Assembly: GCA_946902875.1 (NCBI GenBank)
Contig: OX336350.1
Span: 21,752,048-21,816,047 of the forward strand
Direction of reading: 5' to 3'
DNA from: Nematopogon swammerdamellus
Lineage: Eukaryota; Arthropoda; Insecta; Lepidoptera; Adelidae
Length of the DNA stretch: 64,000 nt
Shown: piece by piece, positions 34,901-46,900 of the stretch
Position numbering within the stretch: the stretch's first letter is position 1
Layout: every line of letters begins with the position of its first letter
Position numbers and translations under genes: made by a program
Notes under the pieces: generated by a model
Database searches by the model: none
The model's input: the letters and a program-made list of their open reading frames with translations, nothing else
Told to the model about the DNA's origin: nothing

Positions 34901-37900
34901 GAGCAAATTATTCAAATCCTTTTCTTCACCACCACTCCTTTTTCTTTTGAACCAAAAATTCCTGTCCTGTCAAAAATTTTTGACAACCTAACTTTTTCAT
35001 TTTCTAACATTTAAACTAATATGGCCTGAAGCAATAATCTGCTTCGTCACAGTGCCTCTCCCCTTGAGGTAGAGGACAAGCTCCGTCCGACCTGTCGTCC
35101 CCGTCAGTTATCGTTAGAGGAACACTCAACAGAACTTAAGTAGAACCCAAAGAGGGGGAAAAAAAAACGAGGAACGCTACTAAGCAATACCAACAAATTG
35201 AAATAAAGATGAAAACAAAATATTATCCAACCTGGAAAACACCCGGGTTCGTCAGATAAAACGTGAACGAAACCGGCAGCCATTATCTACACATAACGTA
35301 AAAAAAAATATTATTAGGCAGGTACTCGGGTCTGCCAGATAAACTTGGGCAAAACCAAGCAGTCATTAATCTAGTTAGGCCCTACGTCGGTAGCGAGCAA
35401 TACCAACGACAGAACGTCAAAAACTTTCTCATAGCGTGAGTCAGTTAAAATTAACCACTGCAGTATGAGTACGCAATCGATTTGGCAAAAAGATTGGCGA
35501 AAAACAGACGGATATTGGAGTCTTGATAACGGCATCGACTCATACCGTATCGGCCTCGCCGTAGGCCGAGGTCAGCTTAAAATCTTTCACACTCCAGTCG
35601 CCTATAGATTTACCATCCATGTTCGCTAGTTCATAAACCGTGGAGCTTTTTTTGCGTAGGATTTTACACTGAACGTAGCGCGGAGCTAACTTCGCCGAGA
35701 AATACTTCCCGGCGTCGCTACGAGCAAAAGTCTTCCGCCAGACACACTGACCGACGCAGAATTCTTCGGGCTTTCGGCGTAGGTCGTAACGCCTTTTGTT
35801 CACCGCATGAGCCCGATCCAGGGCTACCCTAACACGGTCAAAAATTCCCTGAAGTTCGCTTAGATCGTCGGCTCTGGTTTCCGCTGGGGTCAGAAGGTTC
35901 TCCGACGGGGTCTCTCCATGTAATCGGTCGTAGAACTGTCCCGTAGATACGAGTTCACGACCGTATGTGAGGAAGGCCGGCGAAAAACCTGTGCTCTCAT
36001 TGACAGCAGTGTTGACGGCAAATTGGAGCTTCGGAAGGAGGACGTCCCAAGCCCGATGGTCCTCTTTGACAAATATCGCCAACATTGTAATTAATGTACG
36101 ATTGTACCTTTCGACTAAATTCACCTCCGGCGTATACTTAGGGGCGTAAAAGGTGCTGGGGATACGGTAACGGTGCAACAACTCACGCAGGTCTGAACCA
36201 ATAAATTCAGTACCGTTATCCGAAAGCACTACGCGGGGTACGCCGTGAACAAGGAACACGAAATTTTCTAATTTCTCAGCAATGGCCCCAGCAGTGGCAC
36301 GCCTTAAGGGAAAAAACAAACAATATTTACTGAACGCACATGTAACTACCAAAATGTACACGTTTCTTGCGCGTGTGGGTGGAAAAGGTCCGGTAATATC
36401 TATTGATATGTATTCAAATGGTCTCGAACAATGTTTCGGCTCCCCCATTTGTCCCAAGGTTGGATGTTGGGCGTGCTTATGAGCCAAACAAAGTTCGCAG
36501 TTCCGTTTGAATACATATCAATAGATATTACCGGACCTTTTCCATGCCAACTGACACGGACGGCCCGGGTCAGCTGCCATCCGGCCAATAAAAGTTTGAG
36601 AATCGGTGGTAGCTTGAGTGACAAAAAAATAAAACCGGGAAGGATGGTCAAATAAAAAAAACTAGATTAAATTGTTAATAGAATTTAATTGATACCTTCG
36701 TGGCCTCAGTCGTGATGGAAAATTGGCGCTAATTCAGCTTAAATTAATTCAACTGCTACCACAATAATCTTAGTAAGCTAAGGTAAAACAACAAATATTA
36801 ATGCATGAACATGCGCGGTAAGCAAGCTAAGCGCGACGTTGCTTGCTTGCTGCCACGATCGCCACATCAACTTAGCAACACAAATAAAGTTTACACACAA
36901 ACATCTCCACGCACGTGTTACAGTATGATTAGTCTTAATTTAACTTAGCTAAATTCATAATAACGAATCCGGCCGGTGTTGTGGACGATGAAGGAACTGC
37001 TATCGGAGTGCATGCGCTGTTTCCCCGCAACTGACATAAAGGCTGGGTCTATTCGAGCGAGGTGGAGAAGACGTAAGGGACTAGTATATTGTGGCGGTCC
37101 TGTTGCAAAATCTGGTGCGCAGCTGATACTCGTGGTTGCTGCGGCAAACGCTCACCAAATCATCGGCTGACTGGCTCAACCACACAATGTTTTCGGTCCA
37201 GCAGTGGATACCGACGTCGGGGCACCCAACTAGCATAAACGTCTAGCCTGCCTGCAGCGAGCGGAGCTGCTCTAATAGATTGCAGTATACTCTACATATA
37301 GAGCAAATTATTCAAATCCTTTTCTTCACCACCACTCCTTTTTCTTTTGAACCAAAAATTCCTGTCCTGTCAAAAATTTTTGACAACCTAACTTTTTCAT
37401 TTTCTAACATTTAAACTAATATGGCCTGAAGCAATAATCTGCTTCGTCACACTACTCCGGCTACCGGTCGCCGCTAATCACTTTCGTGATTTCGTTAATC
37501 ATTGGCCTGGTCCGCTCGCACTCACCTAATCACCTATATTGACTAACCTTACACCGCCCTCACCTCACACCCCCGCCACAACGCGCCACGCCGCGCCGCG
37601 CCGCTCCGTCGCGTTCTACTCCTCCAAGGTTACAAACTACCTTTTGCTGCCGACGACGTCGGCTCGACCCCGCGCCGAGCTGATACAAGCTAAAATCGCA
37701 ATTCAGTATAAATATTTAATAAGCTAATTTTCGTATAAAACTGTTTTTGGAAGCGTAGTGCTAGTAGCGATTTGAAATCAAGTCGTATCTCCCGCCGCGT
37801 ACGTGATAAATTTCCTCGGTTGCCGTGTATTAATAGTATCGATGTAAAGCGGGTAATATAGGCACCACGTGAGTAAAGGGCGCACACACACCCTGTCGCG

Positions 37901-40900
37901 GTGCATCACGCACGCACGCACACATACATACACACTTAGTTTTACAACAACACAACACAAATTACAAATAAACAACACAAATTAGTTAGCGCATGACTAG
38001 GTACTATTTGTACTCAAATTTATTTACTAACCGATTGACAACTTGATACTTCAAGTATCTTAATATTTTCATTATAATATAATTTTTTTTTTATTATTTG
38101 ACAATACTACGTTGTAGTATGTATACTTATTATGACTAGGTACTATTTGTACTCAAATTTATTTACTAACCGATTGACAACTTGATACTTCAAGTATCTA
38201 TTTTTATTATAACTTTTTTTTATTATTATTTGACAATACTACGTTGTAGTATGTATACTTATTACTAACATTATTGAGTTGATACAAATGACGTATCAAA
38301 AATTTGACAAAGGCTCTTTACACCTGATCCACTAAATTAAGTCCTTGCAGTCAGAACTTCAAAAACAAAAAAAAAAGTTTTAAAAAACATAAAACCGACT
38401 TCCTAAAAAAAGTAAAACTAAAAAACTATTTAAAATAAAAATATAAAAACCGCCTTCAAAAATATATGAAATAAAAACCTAAAAAAAAAAACGAACCCTA
38501 GAGTTGAAGGCGGTGCTAAAAAGGCTACACAAATCACAAAGGATATTATCATCCGCTCATGTTTTCTTTCATGCATCATTTTTGCTTGCTTTAGCACCGC
38601 CTTCAACTCTAGGGTTCGTTTTTTTTTTTAGGTTTTTATTTCATATATTTTTGAAGGCGGTTTTTATATTTTTATTTTAAATAGTTTTTTAGTTTTACTT
38701 TTTTTAGGAAGTCGGTTTTATGTTTTTTAAAACTTTTTTTTTATTTCACAGTTTTTTTTAGTAATTTTTTGCTATTAATGTACTCGGCGGAATCGCTCGG
38801 CCTTCGGCCTCGCGATTCCGCCTCGCTTTCCAATCCGATCTTGACCCAATTAAAATAGGACCACGTCAGCTTCGATAGCTCAGTGGTGCAGACAGTCAAC
38901 TGTCGCTATTGAATTTTAAGCAACGCTGGGTGCGGTCAGTACTTAGATGGGTGACCGCTGACCGTTGGAGGCTGACCAAGGTTCGGATTCCTCGTAAAAC
39001 TGTAAGTCCCTTCCCTCGTAATTTTACTTGGTGGTAGGGTTTAACCTTCCCGGGTTGGTACCACCGCACTGAATTAAACGTCGGTCGAAACGGCTATGTA
39101 AATAGTTTGTGTTTTCCGACCAGTTCAGTGTAGTCAGCACGATCAAAGGGGGAAGCACTGACATGGCACTGGTGTTATGGGCTGACATCACAGACGTTGT
39201 AGGTGATGTTGCAGAACTTAGTAGAATGGACAGACATAAACGTGTTACGGAAGCCTACTTTTATTATAAAATAACCGTCGGAGGACCTTGGTTGAAAATT
39301 GTAAAATTTAGTAGAACGGATAGACATGCATATGTTACGGAACCCTACATTCATTTTGCAGAACTTAGTAGAATGGACAGACATAAACGTGTTACGGAAC
39401 CCTACTTAACAGTTGCACTCCGGGAGTGCCGGCAGATCCCGTGCCACTCTAACTTAACCCTTAACGCAATGACTTAAGGTTTCAAATAAAAAAAAAAAAG
39501 AATTTTCAAAATCGGCCCACAATTGACGGAGTAATCGCGTAACAAACATCCAAAAAAAGAAAACATACCGTCGAATTGAGAATCTTTTAGGTCTAAAGTA
39601 AATTTCTCGTGAAGACAAATGCAACGAGCCCAAACACGATGGGTTTATCATGTGTAGTTTAGGAGTTCCTATGGCCACCTTCTGTCTCCATCATCAAACC
39701 AGCTCGATGGTACTCGGTACAGTAGGTACTGGCCAGGTACCATAATAAATTAAACGCCGGTCGGAAAAGATAAAAAAATTTCAAATTTAGAATATTCATG
39801 AAACAAGGGTCCGAATATGTATCACTAGTATATCGATTCATGTATTTCAACAGGACAGAGAAAATTTCAAAATATTAGGTATTTAATACTTTTTAGTTTT
39901 TTTTTTTTTGTTTTTTGGAAATCGGTTTAATATTTTTTAAAACAGTTTTTATTTCATTCTTTTTAGTAATATTACATAAAAAAGAATAATCGAAATCGAA
40001 TAATCGAAATCGATTGAAGTGGTACAGAATTATTCGCCATATGTGTCAGACTGCAAATTGCTGAATAAGTCCACATCACAAATGTTTTGCTGAAGGTAAC
40101 CACACACCATACTAATTTATCAAACTGAAAATTGCCGAATACGACCACATCACAAGTTTTGCTGAAGGTAACCACACACTATAGTATTATGCTGATTTTA
40201 CGAAAACCACTCAACCAATTTCGATAAAATTGAAATGGGACCACCTCGGAAGTATGACCTAACTAACAAAAAAAGAATTTTCTAAATCGGCCCTCAATTG
40301 ACGGAGAAATCGCGTAACAAACATACAAAAAAATAAAAAAAATAAAAATAAAAAAAAAAATAAAAAAAAACATACAGACGAATTGAGAACCTCCTCCTTT
40401 TTTGGAAGTCGGTTAAAAACAAAAATCTGTTTTTGATCTTGCTCTCAAGCTGTATTTTCAATCGACTGTAGGCGGTGTTATTATGTGGATAGCCACTAAA
40501 TGCTTGTAAAAATTATTATGAAAAAAAAACCCTGCGAAGTTTCTTACCGGTTCTTCTTCGTGGGTGTAATCGAATCGGATAGAACAAATTGTGACAAATT
40601 CGAGTACAGTCATGCTGTCTAATGAATGCTTAATAAACAATATACAATACAATATACAACACACCCTGACGTGCATCCTCGTATAGTGCGTGAAATCCGT
40701 TTAGCGGCTCTACGAGCAACATAGGAGTGCTGCGAGACGGCATAGTGGTACTGTAAGGTGCTCGTAGCGGCTCTACGAGTGATGTAGCCATGCTGCGAGA
40801 CGACATAGTGGTACTGTAAGATGCTCGTAGCGGCTCTACGAGCGATGTAGCCATGCTGCGAGACGGCATAATGGTACTGTATGATGCTCGTAGCGGCTCT

Positions 40901-43900
40901 ACGAGCAATGTAGCCATGCTGCGAGACGGCATATTGGTACTGTAAGATGCTCGTAGCGGCTCTACGAGCGATGTAGCCATGCTGCGAGACGGCATTATGG
41001 TACTGTATGATGCTCGTAGCGGCTCTACGAGCAATGTAGCCATGCTGCGAGACGGTATAATGGTACTGTAAGATGCTCGTAGCGGCTCTACGAGCGATGT
41101 AGCCATGCTGCGAGACGGCATATTGGTACTGAAAGATGCTCGTAGCGCGAGACGGTATAATGGTACTGTAAGATGCTCGTAGCGGCTCTACGAGCGATGT
41201 AGCGATGCTGCGAGACGGAATAATGGTACTGTAAGATGCTCGTAGCGGCTCTACGAGCGATGTAGCCATGCTGCGAGACGGCATATTGGTACTGTAAGAT
41301 GTTCGTAGCGGCTCTACGAGCGATGTAGCCATGCTGAGAGACGGCATATTGGTACTGTAGGATGCTCGTAGCGGCTCTACGAGCGATGTAGCCATGCTGC
41401 GAGACGGCATATTGGTACTGAAAGATGCTCGTAGCGCGAGACGGTATAATGGTACTGTAAGATGCTCGTAGCGGCTCTACGAGCGATGTAGCCATGCTGC
41501 GAGACGGTATAATGGTACTGTAAGATGCTCGTAGCGGCTCTACGAGCGATGTAGCCATGCTGCGAGACGGTATAATGGTACTGTAAGATGCTCGTAGCGG
41601 CTCTACGAGCGATGTAGCCATGCTGCGAGACGGTATAATGGTACTGTAAGATGCTCGTAGCGGCTCTACGAGCGATGTAGCCATGCTGCGAGACGGTATA
41701 ATGGTACTGTAAGATGCTCGTAGCGGCTCTACGAGCGATGTAGCCATGTTGCGAGACGGCATAATGGTACTGTAAGATACTCGTAGCGGCTCTACGAGCG
41801 ATGTAGCCATGCTGCGAGACGGCATATTGGTACTGTAAGATGTTCGTAGCGGCTCTACGAGCAATGTAGCCATGCTGAGAGACGGCACATTGGTACTGTA
41901 GGATGCTCGTAGCGGCTCTACGAGCGATGTAACCATGCTGCGAGACGGCATATTGGTACTGTAGGATGCTCGTAGCGGCTCTACGAGCAATGTAGCCATG
42001 CTGAGAGACGGCATATTGGTACTGTAGGATGCTCGTAGCGGCTCTACGAGCGATGTAACCATGCTGCGAGACGGCACAGTGGTACTGTAAGATGCTCGTA
42101 GCGGCTCTACGAGTGACATAGTGTAACTGCGAGAAGGCGTAAGTGCGCTGTGAGACTGCGTAACCGCTTTACAAGCGAGACGTGTTGGTACTGCACGGGG
42201 CCGTAACGGCTTTACAAGCGGCGTAGTGGCTCTACGAAAGGCGTAGCTGATCTACGTGCGAAGTAACAGTACTGCAAGGCGCTGTAGCAACTCTAGGAGG
42301 AGTAGCCACAGTACAAGCAACGCCGCGATCTTGCGAGGAAGCATACTGGTACTGCGAGGCGACTTAATGCTTCAACGAACAATGTAGTGGCTCTACGAAG
42401 GACGTAGCGGCTCTACGAGCGAGACGTAGTGGTGCTGAGAGTTGGCGAGCTGTGCTATGAGGCGGCGATTTGCGAGGGCAACTATACGTTGCGAGAGTGA
42501 TGAGGGGGAGAGGGGTGCGGCAGCGGGCGAGGCGTATAGTGCACGATGTGATTCCCGGCTGTTGGTCCCGCGGGGCGCGGGCTGGCGGCCGAGAGCGGTA
42601 CGTCGCTTCGGGCGGATAGCGGATGTTATAAATCTATTCGTTTAGGCTAGACGGGCTGTGTGGAGGCGGCGGCACGTAGGCGGGACCGCGGGCTCCCAGA
42701 CAGTAATTAGTCCCTCGCGGCATCGCTAGTTTGTTCCAAATAAAGTAGCAATGTGTCAGAAATATATATAAATACCTAGCTAGGTGAGTGCGAGATGCTT
42801 AGTTGTTTTTTGTGCGAGAAATATTTGAAGCACATTTCAATTGAAGTATTTATGGAAGTTCACGCACTGCACACACTGATGTACTTTTGATCTGAAAAGG
42901 TAATACTTACCGGCGCGTGTTCGGCACACACCCCCGCACACACCCCCGCACGCGCGCGCGACATCAGTCATCACACACAACTATGACATGTGACTTGACG
43001 TCGCGTCGCGTCGGTGCGGAGCTCGAGAGCGTCACCGCGCTGTCTTCGTATTGTCAACAGATGTTTCTTAACAGCAGAGCGCGGAAGTATGTACATCGAG
43101 AAGTAAATCGGATTCATTGAATGCATCCCTTAGTTCTAGCTACAAACTGAGTTACTCCGAGGGGACTCGATGCGACGCGCAATGTGCTTAGTTAGCGCGA
43201 TTCGCGCGCACTACCATGCGCGCGAGTCTCCAACCTCGAACTTGCGAAACCAATATTTATTCATTAAAAGTAGTCAAAACTGCGGAGCGGAAGGCTTCGC
43301 AGCTCGAGCACGATTGACGATGTGTGTGTGTGTGTGTGTGTGCGCAGCACGGAAACGCGACGACGTCGAGCGAGACGTCGGGCGGGACGGGCAGCGCGGC
43401 GGGCGTGGGCGCGTCGGCGGGGGCGGCGGGTGGCGCGTGCGCGGCGGGCGGCGCGCGCTCGCGCGAGCCCGCCGCCAAGTTCCGCCACGGACTGCTGCAG
43501 CTCATGATCCACACCATCGACCCCATGCACGACGGTGAGTTAGGTACGACGCACCGCACCGCCCGCCGCGACCGGCATCGCCGCACGCACACAGCTCTAG
43601 TGCCGCTTCGCACACACGCGGCGCGGCGGCGGCTAGCCCGTATGTGAGCGTTCACACGCGTGCACACGACACGGTGAAGCGACGTGTCGTGTCAACGCTC
43701 ATATATTAGCTCATAGATCACTTCTTTCATACGGTGATCGCGAAACTACAGCGGCGTGTGTGCGTGTGTGTGTGTGCGTGTGTGTGGAGGCACGTGAAAT
43801 TTATTTATCTTCTTGTGTGTGTGATATTTTGTAAATTGATTTTAAATATTATGTTGATGAAGTTATCAATCTGAAATATCTTGCAAATTGTTGACAGTTC

Positions 43901-46900
43901 TAAGCTATGTTTAAAGTTTCAAGTCTCTAACTTGTCTCTAACTTACCGGGAATTTGTACCGAACAGATAAACACACAAGAAAGCTAGTTAATAAAAAACG
44001 AGTGTTAAAATGCACTAGGCCGCGGGGGCGCGGCGCGGCGCGCGGCGGCGGCGTGTCGGTTGAGAGGTGAGGAGGTGAGTAGGTGAGTAGGTGAGAAGGT
44101 AAGTGTGTGCGTGCGGTGTGTGCAGGCAAGGTGGACGAGAAGGCGACGCAACTGCACGCGATCGCCTCGCTGAAGGTGCTGCTGGAGGCGACGAAGCCTG
44201 CGGCGGGCGGTGCGGGGGCGCGCCGCTCCGCCGCCGCCGCCGCCGCCGCCAAGGAGACCCAGCTCGACCTGCCCAACGGCGCGCTCGCCGCCGACGTGCA
44301 GCTCGACGCGATCGAGGAGGTAAGCGGCACCTCTCTTACTTACTGCTCTATACCTCTCTCTCACTCTACACTGCGCGCTGTACAAGCGTACAGCGCGCCA
44401 CGCACTAACCGCACGTCAGAGAAAAGCTAGAAACTCATTGGGCCCACGTACGCCACACACGCGAATCTGGGCGCGTCGGTCTCTATACATTTTATATGGA
44501 AGAGCGCAGCACGCAGTTTCATTGCGCCCACGCCACCCTACGCTACGCGACACACTGCGTGCTGCACTCTTCCATATAAAATGTATGGCGACCGACGCGC
44601 CCACGTACGCGTGCGTGCGCCCAATGAGTTTCTAGCTAAACAATGATGTGTCGCCGCGAGGTTGTAGGCAGGTTGTAGCGCTTGCGCGTTGCTAAGTTGG
44701 CTGGTATAAATGTTGGCGACATTTGTCTACACGACACGGACACGACGACATGGATCTAGACATTTTACATTACATTTTAGACATCTTACGGTAGGTATCG
44801 ACGAATACGCTAATAGCTTCGCAGGGTACTCCGCCCTCGCGCGGACAGCGCTCCAGTAGCTAGGCACTGAGTAGTGAGTAGGAAGCACTAGCACTAGACT
44901 TTCGTCAGCCTCGGTGGTGCTGTGCATCGGCGTTCGATTTCCGAGGTCAAGCACACTGGGCGCAGTCGGACTTTGGATGGACGACCGTCTAGCCGTTGAG
45001 ACTGGCCGCGGTTCGGACTCCACTTAAAACTGTAGATCACTTCCCATAGCTCACTAGGAGGTCAACCCGTCCGGGTTGATACGATGGCGCTGCGCCGGCG
45101 CTTACAAACTGTTTGCTTTACAGATCACATACTGACTCTAAGGGTCGGAAGTGCGCGAGCGTTGTTCTCAGCCATCGTATTTGCATTTTGATTTTGAACG
45201 CACGGCTCGGCGGCGCGGGGCACTTCCGCAAATACACACTGCGCGTGCGTGACTTGCGTCGCGTTAACATTTGCACATCGACGTAACGTCGTATGTAGCG
45301 CTCGGTGTGGCGCGCGGTAGACACGCGCATGTTGCACGTTGTAGCGCTCGGTGTGGCGCGCGGTAGACACGCGCATGTTGCACGCGGCGCAAGATACGCT
45401 CGGTGTGACGCTAGGTTTGTTCGGTTGATAGTACATAGTAATAGATATTAGATGAATGGAAGCGTGTAGTGTAGGGTGCGGTAGCTGGCGAGGTGTTACT
45501 AATAACATGTTGTACTATTGCAGATAGTGGACTTGGAGGAGGACACGACTCCGCTGGACATGTCGTGGCCGGCCGGAGTGCGCAAGCGCCTCACCTACCT
45601 CCTCATCGCGCCCATCGTCTTCCCGCTCTGGATCACTCTCCCCGACACCAGGACGCCCAGAGGTACTCCCACTCCCCCACACCGCATCGCTCCCGTGCCC
45701 CCGGCCCCCCGCGAGCCGAGCCTCTCCCCGCTACTCCCCGCACTGCGCACTGACAACACACGTTTTACTAGAAATTAGAGTGAGTAACTACTCCTCTCTA
45801 CCTATCTTCCCGGATCGCACGACTCACGCTATCGCTTTAAAGCGATCCTCGTCGAACGATCTCGCGAGCGCAGCGGGCTTCGCTTAGGTGACCCAGTTCC
45901 CAGTCTATTTAATGGATAGCCCGTATAATAACAGCCGAGCCGAGCAACTGAGTGAATTAATACCTGCCGCAGTGACTATACATAGACTTAGGTCGCTTCA
46001 TTCTCGAGCGTAGAGCACGCACGAGTCTGTCAGTCATCAGCATCACACATCCTCCTTCCTTCTATACGAACGCTCTCGGTGAAGACGAACGCTCGGCGAG
46101 CGTCCGTGCCGGCACTACACTATCGTCCAACCCTCAACTCCAGAATGATGAAGCCAACCGTGTCAGTATCCTTAAAAAAAGAGAAAAAAAATTTAATTGT
46201 ATAAAAATAATGTGTACAATTTCCTCTGTCAATTGTTCCAAAAATAAAATCTTAATTAATAAAAACCTGTAAAAACCAAAATATGAAGGTAGTATAGTTA
46301 GTGCTTACGCTGTGAAAACTTTTTCAAGTTCGTGTTTTAAACGGTTGTAGAGAAAATCGCTTCTGAACGTAGAAACGTCTTACGGGAAGCACGGCGCGCG
46401 GTGCGCGGAGCGGACCGCGCCTCCGCCGCCTGCACCGCCGCTCTACTCTATGCGTCGAGTGTTGGACGATCAGTTGTAGAGTTGGAGGATTGTGTAGCGA
46501 GTGATGAAGGAGTTATGTTGGTCGCGTTGCAGGCAAGAACCTGTTCCCGGTGACGTTCGTGGGTTCGATCGTGTGGATCGCGTTCTTCTCGTACCTGATG
46601 GTGTGGTGGGCGAACATAGCGGGCGCGACGGCGCGCGTGCCGCCCGAGGTGATGGGGCTCACGCTGCTGGCGGCCGGCACCTCCGTGCCCGACCTCATCA
46701 CCTCCGTCATCGTCGCCAGGAAGGGCTTCGGCGACATGGCCGTCTCCAGCTCGGTCGGCAGCAACATCTTCGACGTCACCGTCGGGTGCGTACCTCCACC
46801 TCCCCCCGCCCTAATCATCAATACATATTACTATTGCATAATTAGCGTGTCTCTACATTTAAGGTTGGAACGAGTAAAGTACATATAAGTAATAAAATAT

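Larger units (their letters stand above)
34148..37451 (-). mobile_element. Gypsy-type LTR retrotransposon, internally deleted, recent
   Basis: Two LTRs (34148-35051, 904 bp; 36552-37451, 900 bp) differ, as far as I can align by eye, only by one 4-bp indel. They are flanked by the 4-bp duplication CTAC (34144-34147 and 37452-37455). On the minus strand each LTR begins TGTGACGAAG and ends GTGTCA. A purine-rich tract (AAGGGGAGAGG) precedes the 3' LTR. Only 1.5 kb of internal sequence is left, coding for integrase; gag, protease, RT and RNase H are gone. Confidence 0.93.

Noticed and set aside
40619..42119. Minus-strand frames of 163-343 codons with [15 protein letters not shown] repeats
   Set aside because: The 63-bp unit is a multiple of 3, so frames stay open by periodicity. 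Frames switch at shortened units and no start context or flanking exon is seen.
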